Source of the DNA: Sphaeroforma sirkka
Lineage: Eukaryota; Opisthokonta; Ichthyosporea; Ichthyophonida
Length of the DNA stretch: 25,000 nt
Direction: 5' to 3'
NCBI GenBank assembly: GCA_001586965.3
Contig: LUCW03001907.1
Location: 1-25,000, forward strand
Shown: in pieces, positions 1 to 25,000 of the stretch
How positions within the stretch are numbered: the stretch's first letter is position 1
Layout: each line of letters starts with the position of its first letter
The notes under the pieces: model-generated
Database searches by the model: none
What the model was told of the DNA's origin: nothing
What the model saw: only the letters and a program-made list of their open reading frames with translations
Translations under genes and position numbers: made by a program

Positions 1-25
1 CTCATTTGCCAACTAACCCTGGTAA

Positions 26-529
26 TCACGATTTTGGCAATCGCTACACCAGTACCTCGTTAGAGAGTTCTCCCGCTCTAATCCTGAGGATGAGGAAGTG
101 AGAACCAGACATACTCGTCTCAGGCTATTACGCTCTGGTATGCAAGTCCTTGAGGACCGTCTATTGAATGACTCTGACCTTGACGATAGGAAAGCGGATA
201 ACATTCGCTATCTAATCGATAACAAGAGAAAGGAAATAGACACCATCTTGGCACTAGCAGCCCGTAGCACTGAGCATGAGCCTCGTGAACACTTAGAACC
301 AAGCTTTATAAAGCAGCTAGGTAACGCGCAGGCTGAGGTCGATTTCTCTACTAATGAGAGTACAGTGGAGACACTGAAGGCCTTCGACCAACTTAAGGAG
401 TCTGCCAGCCTTAGGGATAAGCAGATGATGAATGCCTTTATTCATTTCTGTGAGCCAGGTGAATGGCGAACTATCTTGAAGGCTCATGAGCCCAACTGGA
501 AAGCCCTACCCCTGCACCAGTTGGTGTGA
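26..529 (+). pseudogene. gag (capsid-region) remnant of the retrotransposon
   Basis: The frame is open from base 26 to the stop at 527-529 and runs in from a broken upstream part. The product is hydrophilic and charged, with a stretch of Arg, Asp, Lys and Glu predicted to be helical, then a segment with EPGEWRTILKAHEPNWKA. I recognise no named capsid motif; the assignment rests on position ahead of zinc-knuckle and protease remnants on the same strand. Coding-like sequence continues after the stop in another frame (the FFEDARDRELLESRKFRER region near 547-603), so a frameshift rather than a natural end is likely. The GTG at 98 is not needed as a start. Confidence 0.55.
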
Positions 530-859
530 TAATATACTTAACACCTTTTTTTTGAAGATGCACGTGACCGTGAACTTCTAGAGTCTCGCAAGTTTCGCGA
601 ACGATACCATCATTCGAGGTGCTCTAGCCTCATATGACACATATGAATACTCGGATGGTGAATGTACCTATACTGGCGAATAATTTCTATTATTAATTTG
701 TCAGATGATGGAGACCTGGGAGCTAACCTCTTAAGAAAGTCAATGATGACATCATCGCCTAGCAGATACTTCAGTGACCTATGCCTTGGTCTGTTCTGAT
801 AGAAGAGCAAGTACACAAGCATACCAATTCCTCTTACTAGAGTACTTAAAATCAATGAG

Positions 860-1264
860 CCACACCTAGCCTACTCAAGCGAAACGCAGTAGAGATCAAC
901 AATACTGCAAGTAGTTCCAAGAAAACCCCGCACTACTACTGGAGGGGGGGTACTGGCTCTTAATTCTACCGAACCGAAAGGTGATAAGAAGGTGAGAGCG
1001 TTCCTTGCAAGAAGTGTGGTTACAACCTCACAAAACGTAATGGCAAGTGGAATGGTAGACACGACCCTGTTATGTGCACCAGGCAAGCCAGATTTTGGAC
1101 ACTATATGAAAGAGTGTGCCACTTGCAAGGGTAACAACGGTTGGCATAAAGAGGAGTGCAAGGACTTACCAGACGTCCAGTTAAGCACTGACAGTACCAT
1201 ATGTGCGCACCAGAGCAAGATTATGAGAAAATGTTCAATAAAAAATCTATACCAAAGGAGATGA
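860..1264 (+). pseudogene. gag nucleocapsid remnant with zinc-knuckle-like motifs
   Basis: Two Cys/His clusters appear in different frames. Around 1004-1080 one frame reads CKKCGYN, later RHDPVMC, which gives C-x2-C, then H-x4-C with a longer than usual spacer. From 1090 another frame reads ECATCKGNNGWHKEEC, giving C-x2-C-x6-H-x3-C. Zinc knuckles at the C-terminus of gag bind the RNA genome in Ty3/gypsy elements, so the position just before the protease fits. The change of frame between the two clusters shows the copy is broken here. The spacings differ from the classical CX2CX4HX4C, so zinc binding is an inference. Confidence 0.5.
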
Positions 1265-1289
1265 ACGTATCTTTCAAACAGTTTTCGTA

Positions 1290-1563
1290 AATGGAGAAAA
1301 GTTATGGCACTATTTGATCCAGGGGCTGAAGTCTCTGCTATTCATGCCGAGTAGCCTACGCTACAGATATGGCTGTCCATAACGAAACAACTGATTTAAT
1401 CTTGGGAAATGGCAAAGTTACTACTTGCGAACAAGCCATTGACTATGCACACATAATGCTGTCAGATAGAAGAGAAGTGAAGACTCACCTAATCGTTACT
1501 GACATGTCTCAGAAATACGATTTAATTATAGGTATGACTGATCTTCTCAGTTTAGGGGTATAA
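1290..1563 (+). pseudogene. Retropepsin-like aspartic protease remnant
   Basis: Near 1306-1345 one frame reads ALFDPGAEVSAI, which matches the active-site segment of retropepsins (usually DTGA or DSGA). Pro in place of Thr/Ser next to the catalytic Asp is abnormal and probably inactivating. After a stop at 1351-1353 the frame reopens at 1369 and ends with a segment reading KYDLIIGMTDLL, which resembles the ILG-type hydrophobic motif at the protease C-terminus. In an intact element this enzyme would process the gag-pol polyprotein. Stops on both sides make it a pseudogene. Confidence 0.6.
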
Positions 1564-1619
1564 TACTCACTGGTCTGCCTAATGGGCTAGACCCGAATAA
1601 AGATCAGTCAGATGATAAT

Positions 1620-2600
1620 ATGTTAAAGATACCTAAACCTCCGGAAGGTGAAGCAAAGGATATGATTCCGCACTTCACCGATATAATTATGGACTTAATT
1701 ATACAAAACAGGAAGATTGCAATAACTGACTGGTGTATGTTTAAGTTCTCTAATGGGTACGTTAGACTTGACTTAACAAACGTCGACTTCTAAGTTAAAG
1801 TGTCCTTCACATAACTACGTGAGTTGGAGACACAAAGACGTTGTCAAAACCCAAATCGAAGATTGGTTAAAACAGGGTCTAATTGAAATCAATTATGATG
1901 CAACCCCAGTTAACTTAGCTCTCTTAGCGGTCGATCAATATAAATCTGATGGAACGTTTAGTAAAAAACAAGAGTAGTACTAGACCTGTCGCCAATCAAC
2001 AAACTAATTCCGCAACATAGTTTTCCTTACCTAAGATAAGCGAGATACTACGCAAAATGGAGGGTGCGACTATCTTTTCCAAGATAGACTTAAAAGCTGC
2101 ATTCCATCAACTACAAATATATCAGCCTCATAGGAAATACTTTTCCTTTACTTGGCAAGGTAAGAAGTACCAGTTTAAAGGTGCACCCTGAAGGCTTACA
2201 CATGTTACCTTCTTTCTTCCAACAAGTTATGATGGAACTATTTGCGGACCTGTCGTATAACGTATCAGTCTATTTAGATGATATAGTTATCTTTACAAAG
2301 ACAGCACATGAACATGCTAAACTCGTTAAAGAAGTCTTAAAGCGACTTAATCATGCTAAACTTAAGATTAACGAAGACAAGTGTTCTTTTGCTAAAGATA
2401 CTATACACTTATTTTGGCTACAAAGTATCTGCAGCAGGGGTAGAAATTGATCCTGGCAAGAAACAGTTTCTGTTGGATTTATCAACACCAATTACTGGAA
2501 GAGATGTGAACTCTGTGTGTGGGTTTGTTAACTTCTTTCTCGATTCGGTACCGCATCTTTCTCATTACTTAAAGCCTTTCAGTCACCTACGGCTGCACAA
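1620..2600 (+). pseudogene. Reverse transcriptase remnant (RT palm, YLDD box)
   Basis: About 2029-2190 encodes IFSKIDLKAAFHQ, the motif A segment with a catalytic Asp, and a following KKYQFKGAP that corresponds to the motif before the QG/PSFFQ segment. A frameshift near 2187 moves the frame, and the sequence continues as PSFFQQVMMELF and then YLDDIVIFTK at 2271-2300, the motif C with both catalytic Asp. The thumb region (KLKINEDKCSFA, then a second frameshift near 2400) follows. Upstream, the fingers segment around 1800-1990 is interrupted by several stops. The enzyme would copy element RNA into DNA in the cytoplasmic particle; this copy cannot do so. Confidence 0.85.
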
Positions 2601-2606
2601 AGGACC

Positions 2607-2963
2607 TTGGGAAAGCTTTGGACTAAAGAATGTGACGATGCATTTAAACTAGTCAAAAGTAAAGTAATGGACGCACCCATCATGCAGTACCCTGTGGATG
2701 GTGTCCCATTCCAAGTAGCAACCGACGCTTCAGATCGAGCGGTAGGTGGAGTGCTTTACCAAACGATAAATGGTAAACCGCGCTACATACAATTCTTTAG
2801 CAAGAGTTATAATAAGAGTCAACGGAATTACCCTACCGTTAAACAAGAGCTCCTTGCTATAGTTACTGCGCTAAGACAGTTTAAAGACTACCTTTATGGA
2901 AGTTACTTTACTGTCGCCTGTGATCAAAAGTCTTTAACATATTTAAAAGATATGAACCCCTGA
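2607..2963 (+). pseudogene. RNase H domain remnant of the retrotransposon
   Basis: One open stretch of about 118 codons includes VATDASDRAVGGVLYQ with the first catalytic Asp, then YNKSQRNYPTVKQELLAI with the catalytic Glu, then VACDQKSLTYL with the next Asp. This is the standard Ty3/gypsy RNase H pattern. The frame stops at 2961-2963. A shifted frame continues as SRWHDIIAKFAFNITHIPG and HNHLPDMLSR near 2970-3066, the usual end of RNase H with the LADxLSR-like motif. The domain degrades the RNA strand after reverse transcription. Confidence 0.85.
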
Positions 2964-3099
2964 TTCACAGTTGGTGAGCCGCTGGCATGACATTATTGCC
3001 AAGTTCGCTTTTAATATAACACACATACCAGGAATACATAACCATCTTCCTGACATGCTCTCTCGACTTGTGCCCGACTACCAGAAAAACAGTCAAAGA

Positions 3100-3555
3100 G
3101 TTATTAGCAAACCGATTGATGCTAAATAAGAAATGGTTTAACCTCGCTCAATCACGATGGGGTCCATTTACTGTTGATATGTTCGCCGCAGAACATAACA
3201 AACAGGTTTCTGAATATAGGTCGTTGACTCATCCTAAAGGTGATGCATTTCAGCTTGACTTATCAAAGCATAATGCGTGGCTAACCCACCTTGTCAACTT
3301 ATCGCACAGTTGTTAAATTATGTTAATATTACTAAATCTACCATTACGCTGTGTTGTCCCTTACGTAACTCTGACCCATGGATACGTGATTTAATTAATA
3401 TGATTCAAGACGAACCTATTTATGTCGACCGTGAAACCGACACGTTCTTGTATCAGGGATCCTATTCTATTAAGAAGACGCCTTGGAAACACACCATTGT
3501 TTGTCGCATCGGTCCTGCAGGTACCTCTAAGTGGAAACCTCAACCGAATTCTTAG
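3100..3555 (+). pseudogene. N6-adenine-methyltransferase-like segment between RNase H and integrase
   Basis: One frame (about 3160-3282) reads WGPFTVDMFAAEHNKQ, then a segment with DAFQLDLS and NAW. After a shift near 3277 another frame reads ANPPCQLIAQLLNYV and later SDPWIRDLI. The order VD-F-A...N, DAF...W, NPP, hydrophobic helix, then P...W resembles the methyltransferase-like (Dam-like) segment that I recall from DIRS-type retrotransposons, where NPP corresponds to the DPPY/NPPF motif IV of N6-adenine methyltransferases. In this element it sits before the integrase. It could instead be a degenerate second RNase H or tether domain, and no activity can be claimed. Confidence 0.4.
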
Positions 3556-3881
3556 CTAAACTAGAGGAGCTCCAAAAGAGTTTGAACAAAAGCTCAAGAC
3601 TCGTACAACACATGCACCCAACAAGATTGAAGTCGAGGTAATGCCGATTGAAACGGCATTAGATCGTAAAAAAAACATGGAACTAGCTAAGGCCATGGAT
3701 CAAAGACTCAAAACTCTAAAGAGAACCTGAAGCTCGCACTCAACTACTTAAAGCGCTGCTTAAAGAACAGCCAGGAGTTGCGAAACAACTGAAGAAGATA
3801 CTTCAACAATCCAATGTTGTCAATTATGTATCTCAGGAGTCTACCCCTTGTGATACTGAGGTTGCCCTTTCCAACAGGACT

Positions 3882-4602
3882 ATGGTTCATCCAGCCAGCG
3901 TTACGCAGAATCTGACTGACTTAGAGGAGCTCGAAAGTAGAGTTAAAATTATACATAATTTAACGCATCGAGCATATGAGCATACTTATAAAATGGCTAT
4001 TCGTGCAGGGCTTGATCACCCGGCGCTGAAAGAAACCATACGTGAAGTATACCGACGCTGTACTGATTGTGAAAAGAACCAGATCAAGCGATACGGTTGG
4101 GCACCCCTAAAAAAAAAGTGTGACAGAAGACCAACCGATGCGCCGAGTCATAGTCGATTTGGTTAAACTCCCGCGATCCAAGCATACCTGGCGATGTATA
4201 TATCTGTCATTTCTTATGTGTGGCTTCGGGCTATAACTTGCTTTATGCAATACCGAACAAACGTCCACAAACAGTGGCAGAATTATGCTATCACGTCTTT
4301 AATGACTTCGGTTTCCCCGAGTACTATGTTCTGATAACGGTAGTGAGTTTTGTACCGACGTAATGGAGGCACTTATACTCGTATCAGGCATGACCCATAG
4401 GCGTGGTGTTCTTTACAAACCTCAAACGCAGGGTGCAAATGAGACACGTCATAGAGAACTTAAGAAACTCTTGCGTACCGCACTAGACGACGTTGAGGAT
4501 ATGTGGCCTTATCATTTGAAATGCGTTCAGACTCAAATGAATAACTGCATGAATCCTCAAACTGGAACACTCCCTGTTTCACTATTTCTTTGGCCGCTAT
4601 AG
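3882..4602 (+). pseudogene. Integrase remnant (HHCC zinc finger and DDE core)
   Basis: From 3882 an open stretch carries HNLTHRAYEHTYKMA followed by HPALKETIREVYRRCTDC, a pattern of paired His then C-x2-C that fits the integrase HHCC zinc-binding domain. A stop at about 4164 and shifts follow. Fragments near 4170-4330 hold the first core part, and at 4333-4350 a frame reads DNGSEF, the second catalytic Asp with its conserved context. The frame from 4363 includes RGVLYKPQTQGANETRHRELKKLLR, where the Glu of GANE is in the position of the third catalytic acid. The integrase would join element DNA to the host chromosome. At least three frameshifts disable it. Confidence 0.8.
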
Positions 4603-4653
4603 TGAATTACAAGCAACGTTTGATAAAACTGCGCCCGAGAAACACGCTACCCC

Positions 4654-5424
4654 GTGGCTTCAAAAGATCGAGCATATGCAGAACGTTGTTTACCCCTGTT
4701 TACTGAGCACAAGAATCGCGTTCTACTTAAAGCGTATGACCGATGGAATAACACTAAGAACATTGTTCAGTTCAAAGTCGGCGATTACGTTAACATTATA
4801 AATCGAAACGCCAACGTTACCGAACTCTCTTCTAAGACGATAGGACCTTTTGTTATTTCCTACCATGATGAGAAGAGTGATACTTACGAAGTGAATAACA
4901 TTGATGGTACTAGCGCAACCAATCTAGGCACTCACCGTATCCCTACCTCCGAACTCTCATTCGCTCGCTCATTTGATTCTGATATACCAGTTATGGAGTC
5001 ACAAGTCAAAGATATAATTGATAAAACATCCGAAGACGGTTACACTTACTACAAGACCCGTTTCATGGATGGGACAGTAGCTTGGCTAACCTCCGATGCA
5101 TTTCGTGAATCTCGCGACTTTCTTCGTATCTTTAATAAGAAATGGAATAAGCGTTTACATAAGAACACACGAGATAAACGAAAAGGGTTTCCTCAGGTGA
5201 CTACAAACCCTGACGGATCTGAAATTCCCTATTTGCCACCTACTTCCTACGTGACTAAACTTTCTGATCTGCTTACCAACAGTGCAGAAAATTGTTCAAA
5301 CTTACTTACTAATGAAGAACAGCCTTTGGCTATTACCTTACCAAATAATAAACGTAAGGCGCCTACATCGGAAATGGTTACTGGACCAAATACTAAACGA
5401 CATAGAGTACAACATGAGTCTTGA
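4654..5424 (+). CDS. C-terminal pol tail with GPY/F-like and chromodomain-like regions (retrotransposon remnant)
   Basis: This is the only long intact frame of the element (256 codons, stop at 5422-5424). Residues about 40-110 read KVGDYVNIINR, then KTIGPFVISYH and DTYEVNNIDG, and end near RIPTSELSFA; this matches the GPY/F module after Ty3/gypsy integrases. Residues about 120-170 read ESQVKDIIDKTSEDGYTYYKT, then a Trp and FLRIFNKKW, which resembles a chromodomain (strand-strand-Trp-helix). Chromodomains steer integration to modified chromatin. The remainder is polar and ends in a basic stretch (NNKRKAPTSE, KRHRVQHES). It is in truth the end of a polyprotein, separated from the integrase by a frameshift near 4600, so the first Met has no meaning as a start. 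Confidence 0.65.
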   Translation: MASKDRAYAERCLPLFTEHKNRVLLKAYDRWNNTKNIVQFKVGDYVNIINRNANVTELSSKTIGPFVISYHDEKSDTYEVNNIDGTSATNLGTHRIPTSELSFARSFDSDIPVMESQVKDIIDKTSEDGYTYYKTRFMDGTVAWLTSDAFRESRDFLRIFNKKWNKRLHKNTRDKRKGFPQVTTNPDGSEIPYLPPTSYVTKLSDLLTNSAENCSNLLTNEEQPLAITLPNNKRKAPTSEMVTGPNTKRHRVQHES

Positions 5425-5554
5425 ACTCGTACATATAGGCACATACTTACTCGATAAGTCATGACCGAAACCGTTTTTTTACTTTGGTTTTCGCTTTACC
5501 AACTAGATCGTATCTTAACGTACGTTCGTAGTTCTAAAAGCTACTGGGGGGCTA
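5425..5554 (+). other. 3' untranslated part of the retrotransposon with G-run before the palindrome
   Basis: This is non-coding sequence after the last retroelement stop. It holds a T-run (5474-5480) and the motif CTACTGGGGGGCTA at 5541-5554, where the six G residues could be the polypurine primer of plus-strand synthesis. Position and proximity to TGTAG support this, but the tract is short and interrupted by pyrimidines. Confidence 0.4.
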
Positions 5555-6679
5555 TGTAGAAATACGGCTTCCGGTCAGTCTAAAATATCAAGATCAATTG
5601 AGATAATACATTGGTTTTATTTGTATTTTAAATAATTAGTACAAGCTTTTTTTCCAATATTTCCAAAGTGTTCTAAATTCACTTTGATGGCTCCAATAGC
5701 CTGAGTATTTGGTATGACTCATCTACTTGGACCTATTTGAGACATTAGTAGATGTAGGATATTATAAACTAAATTTTATAATCTCCGAAACTACTTATAG
5801 ATTTTTGGTCCTCCCGCCAATCTCAAAATCTAATAAGTCTTTTTTTTTTTTTAACTTTTCTTCAGATGGAACTTTATTTATATCAGCTAATGTATTAACG
5901 TGACTTTACGTTATTATGTCTATTTACAAATTAGGCAAGTGGTCATGAACACTTAGTACTTCTAGTGAAAATTATTTAATAAAGAACAGCTAGAGGTACG
6001 CCCTGTGTGATCGAGGATATTTAGGCTCTTAACAAGAGGCAGTCCCGATCATTCTTACACAAGCTACCACTGCTAAATCCTAACTGACTAAATTGTATTT
6101 TAGTTTAATATAGTTTGAAACCTAGTGATTTCCATCGAAGTTTACAGTTAGGATTTAGCAGTGGCAGCTTGTGTAAGAATGATCGGGACTGCCTCTTGTT
6201 AAGAGCCTAAATATCCTCGATCACACAGGGCGTACCTCTAGCTGTTCTTTATTGAATAATTTTCACTAGAAGTACTAAGTGTTCATGACCACTTGCCTAA
6301 TTTGTAAATAGACATAATAACGTAAGTCACGTTAATACATTAGCTGATATAAATAACGTTCCATCTGAAGAAAAGTTAAAAAAAAGAAAAGACTTATTGG
6401 ATTTTGGAGATTGGCAGGAGGACCAAAATCTATAAGTAGTAGTTCGGAGATTATAAAATTTAGTTTATAATATCCTACATCTACTAATGTCTCAAATAGG
6501 TCCAAGTAGATGAGTCATACCAAATACTCAGGCTATTGGAGCCATCAAAGTGAATTTAGAACACTTTGGAAATATTGGAAAAAGAGCTTGTACTAAATTA
6601 TTTAAAATACAAATAAAAACCAATGTATTATCTCAATTGATCTTGATATTTTAGACTGACCGGAGGCCGTATTTCTACA
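5555..6679. repeat. 1125-bp palindrome: inverted arms 5555-6086 and 6145-6679
   Basis: The left arm starts TGTAGAAATACGGC and the right arm ends with the exact complement, GCCGTATTTCTACA apart from one base change. The two arms of about 533 bases match almost throughout by eye, with scattered substitutions and length changes in T/A runs (for example at 5840-5852 against 6378-6390). The spacer of 58 bases (6087-6144) is AT-rich. The left end follows directly on the retrotransposon 3' region and the G-run at 5546-5551. The outer ends TG and CA are what an LTR should have. It could be a palindromic 3' LTR, two LTR copies in head-to-head inversion, or a separate foldback element. Confidence 0.85.
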
Positions 6680-6916
6680 GTAGACATTTATGCATAAATA
6701 GACAGCTACGGTTATGACATAAATATAATCAATATGATAGTAGTGTATAGTAGTTTAAAATCGTCAGTCTTTTGCACCAAGAATAAATTTGACTGTGGAG
6801 CCAAGCCAGGGACCAATAAAGTATACTACTGAGTAGTTTTTGCCTAAGTTTTCAAATAAAAATTAGGGTTTCTAGTGTACCTTGTGATCTTTCTCCTTTT
6901 TTTCTCTGGAGAAGGT
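6680..6916. other. Non-coding AT-rich stretch, nothing recognised
   Basis: Stops occur in all frames and I see no RNA gene or motif. It separates the palindrome from the 240-bp duplication. Confidence 0.5.
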
Positions 6917-7582
6917 ACTCAAATCGTGATCAGCATGAGATTAAGTTGCAGAGAAGTCGAAATAAATAGCATCGAAGAGTAAAATCGTTCTGCAGACAGA
7001 GCAAGAATCTCGCTTTGATCTATTGAAGTCATCAGAGTTAGCTCACTCTCGAGAGCCATTTAAGTTGCTTAAAATTACTCCCGAGAGTTGGGTTAATACT
7101 TAACCGACTTCGAGAGCAGATTAAGTTTCTCAACCAACTCCCGAGAATGGATAAAGTCTGCCAACCGCAACATTCTAAAAAGAGCTGCGGTTCTATGCGA
7201 GTCACAACCTATGAGGAAAAGTACCATGTGATCAGCGTGAGATTTAGTTGCAGAGAAGTCGAAATGGAATAGCATCGAAGTGTCAAAGTGTTCTGCAGAA
7301 GGTTTCTCATACTGACCGTAGGAGGTTTAACCCTGGCCAGTCAAGCGGCTAAACACTAGCACGAACACCTCAACCAACTCCCAAGAATGGATAAAGTCTG
7401 CCAAACGCAACATTCTAAAAAGAGCTGCGGCTCTATGCGAGTCACAACCTATGCGGAAAAGTACCATGTGATCAGCGTGAGATTTAGTTGCAGAGAAGTC
7501 GAAATAGAATAGCATCAAAGTGTCAGAGTGTTCTGCAGAAGGTTTCTCATACTGATCGTAGGAGGTTTTACCCCGGCCAGCC
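6917..7582. repeat. 240-bp-period direct duplication plus a degenerate third copy
   Basis: Copy 1 (7129-7342) and copy 2 (7369-7582) start with CTCAACCAACTCCC and end near GGCCAG. They are offset by exactly 240 bases and differ by few substitutions. A shorter, more diverged copy of the inner part (GTGATCAGC to GTTCTGCAG) lies at 6926-6997. Between 7040 and 7140 a CGAGAG-containing motif recurs at about 40-base spacing. The frames open on the minus strand over copies 1 and 2 are interrupted and alike only because the DNA is duplicated, so I do not call a gene. The origin could be another transposon remnant. Confidence 0.8.
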
Positions 7583-7988
7583 CAAGTGGTCCGGAACAGT
7601 ATGAATTGGTGGTATATAATCGCCCAATTCCCAAACGACCTGGATATCGGTGCGAACTGATGGCTTGAATTTTCACGAATCACCGATTTTTTTTTTTTTT
7701 GAGTTTTGCCAGGGATTAATAATTTTTCCAGAACCTCTCAAACGAATATGAAGCCTGATGTACATATAGTCATATAATAATTACCCGGAATTGAAGTAAA
7801 TGATATTATCCCATGTTTTAAAAAAACTCACAATTTTCAAATCGAATCGACCACGATACTTCCTTTTCCAGTGGCGGAAAATCAGGGGTTCATTGCCCCG
7901 AGTTGTCAAAAATCGTTGAATCGGAAACTCCTTTTTTAATCTAATTAGTCGCAACTTCGAATTTCGTTGTTGTTGCTACATTTAACCC
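7583..7988. other. Non-coding stretch with poly-T at 7687-7700
   Basis: No coding frame of note. The T14 run could be the reverse-strand tail of a retroposed sequence, but no flanking duplication was seen. Otherwise nothing is recognised. Confidence 0.4.
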
Positions 7989-8125
7989 ATGAACTACTTT
8001 TCTATTGCATTGGACCCGTTGTTGTTGCCACAGTTTATTAGTGAAGATGAACAACTATTCTATTGCATTGGATCCCGTTGTTGTTGCCACAGTTTATTAG
8101 TGAAGATGAACTACTATTCTATTAC
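7989..8125. repeat. 58/59-bp tandem repeat, about 2.3 copies
   Basis: The unit starts GAACTACTTTTCTATTGCAT and includes GTTGTTGTTGCCACAGTTTA. Copies begin at 7991, 8049 and 8108 (the last partial). The second copy has one extra base (GGATCCC against GGACCC), so any reading frame changes between copies, which argues against coding use. Confidence 0.85.
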
Positions 8126-8811
8126 GTGGATCTTGTACTCTCTCGTCATGTCTGGCCAGTTACTGATTCTGGTGTTGCGGCTTTCACACGTGCATTGCTA
8201 AACATCCCACGGTATACGCATATGCATCTCATGCTATCCTACACTCATATTTACGCCATGTTCCGGTTTTCCGAGTATTACAGGACAAAATCATAGATTG
8301 CAGTTTGGGTTCACTAGGCTGGATAAGAAATACACTGCTTCCCGGCCGATGGAAAGTGCATATAAATCTCTACGCACGAGCCGAGCCATCATTGAGCATT
8401 CTTACTGTCCGGCTATCGGATAAAGTGCGAGCGCTTCACATTGTGGGGTCAGGGGCAAACAGACATAAAGAGAGATATAACATCCGAATCGTTCTGACAG
8501 CCACGTCAAATGCGAATCAATAATCAACTATTGGGTAGACAACCGTTTGCGCTTCGTATTTCGATCACTTTGAGCAATTTATGTCAACTTCAGACGATGA
8601 ATATCGTCATTTAGAAAATAGAATTAACACTATTTTTTGAAATTAGTGTCGATTAAGCATATATGCAGTAGTATACTTTCCGTAGACCATATCTGGATAT
8701 TTATCGTCTTGATGTTTCTCGAAGGATAGCTCCCAATATCAAATCTACATGTCACTTCCAATTTACTACTGGGTTTTTTCACCCATCAGTCAACAACATC
8801 TGGTATCGCTC
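8126..8811. other. Intergenic stretch 3' of the PARP-like gene
   Basis: Short + strand frames (for example 8305-8523) have no recognisable motif and no good coding signature. On the minus strand this is the 3' flank of the PARP-like gene, so its 3' UTR should lie here. I see no AATAAA close to the stop; GATAAAT (minus strand, near 8697-8703) is the closest candidate and is weak. Confidence 0.4.
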
Positions 8812-24910
<16,099 letters not shown>

Positions 24911-25000
24911 CTGTGAGTGTGTGAGTAGGAGACCTGTGAGTGTGATATATATCTGTGTATCAATTTTCTACGCATACGTGAAGCGTCGTGTATAGTACGG

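Larger units (their letters stand above)
1..6679 (+). mobile_element. Decayed Ty3/gypsy chromovirus-like retrotransposon, 5' end outside window
   Basis: Consecutive + strand fragments give the order gag, protease, reverse transcriptase, RNase H, methyltransferase-like segment, integrase, chromodomain-like tail. Integrase after RNase H is the Ty3/gypsy order, and a C-terminal chromodomain is the mark of chromoviruses. The reading frame is broken many times by stops and single-base shifts, so the copy cannot make a full polyprotein. Only the last 770 bases form one long open frame. The 5' LTR and the start of gag lie left of base 1. A G-run at 5546-5551 sits where a polypurine tract would be, followed at 5555 by TGTAG, a typical LTR start. 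The right limit at 6679 assumes the palindrome is the 3' LTR; otherwise the element ends near 5554. Confidence 0.85.

Noticed and set aside
7093..7683. Two similar minus strand frames (FHFDFSATKSHADHM...) as a duplicated gene
   Set aside because: Similarity follows the 240-base DNA duplication; no domain, short, and ends differ by stops.
8305..8523. Small + strand gene
   Set aside because: No recognisable motif, no supporting splice or promoter signals, length within chance expectation.

Overview
The window looks like nuclear DNA of an intron-rich unicellular eukaryote. The evidence is a multi-exon gene with about 22 GT-AG introns, long (TA)n and (CA)n microsatellites inside introns, plant-type telomere-like TTTAGGG motifs, and a decayed Ty3/gypsy chromovirus. 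A unicellular holozoan such as an ichthyosporean would fit, but that is a guess; nothing in the sequence names the species.

Left part (1-6679, + strand): a broken Ty3/gypsy-type retrotransposon. In order it holds a gag remnant with zinc-knuckle-like motifs, a retropepsin remnant, reverse transcriptase (YLDD box), RNase H, an unusual N6-adenine-methyltransferase-like segment (VDMFA and NPP motifs), an HHCC/DDE integrase, and an open 256-residue tail with GPY/F-like and chromodomain-like parts. Stops and frameshifts interrupt nearly all of it. Just after it lies a 1125-bp near-perfect palindrome (5555-6679) that begins TGTAG and ends CTACA; it may be an unusual foldback LTR.

Middle (6680-8811): apparently non-coding repeats, including a 240-bp-period direct duplication and a 58-bp triplication. 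I see no convincing gene.

Right part (8812-24910, - strand): one large gene, 5' truncated by the window edge. I resolved 23 exons by matching splice sites and codon phase at every junction. The 1694 residues visible encode an ADP-ribosyltransferase of the PARP family: a long ankyrin array, two Tudor-like SH3 barrels, a further ankyrin pair, a WGR domain, the PARP regulatory helical domain, and a catalytic domain with the His-Tyr-Glu triad. The last exon carries an insertion of about 140 residues just before the catalytic Glu strand, and that insertion contains a possible third Tudor-like unit. The ankyrin repeats probably select partners, WGR and the regulatory domain probably couple DNA-end sensing to catalysis, and the Tudor-like units could read methylated ligands; these roles are inferred from the families.

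The most unusual signal is in the introns of this gene. Several introns consist of tandem copies of their own splice sites. An 87-bp repeat carries TACTAAC plus an acceptor in three copies, all in frame. A repeat of about 39 bp reiterates the GTAGGTAT donor roughly 11 times. A 38-bp repeat carries three GAGGTATGGG donors. CCCTAAA-type repeats also recur upstream of acceptors.
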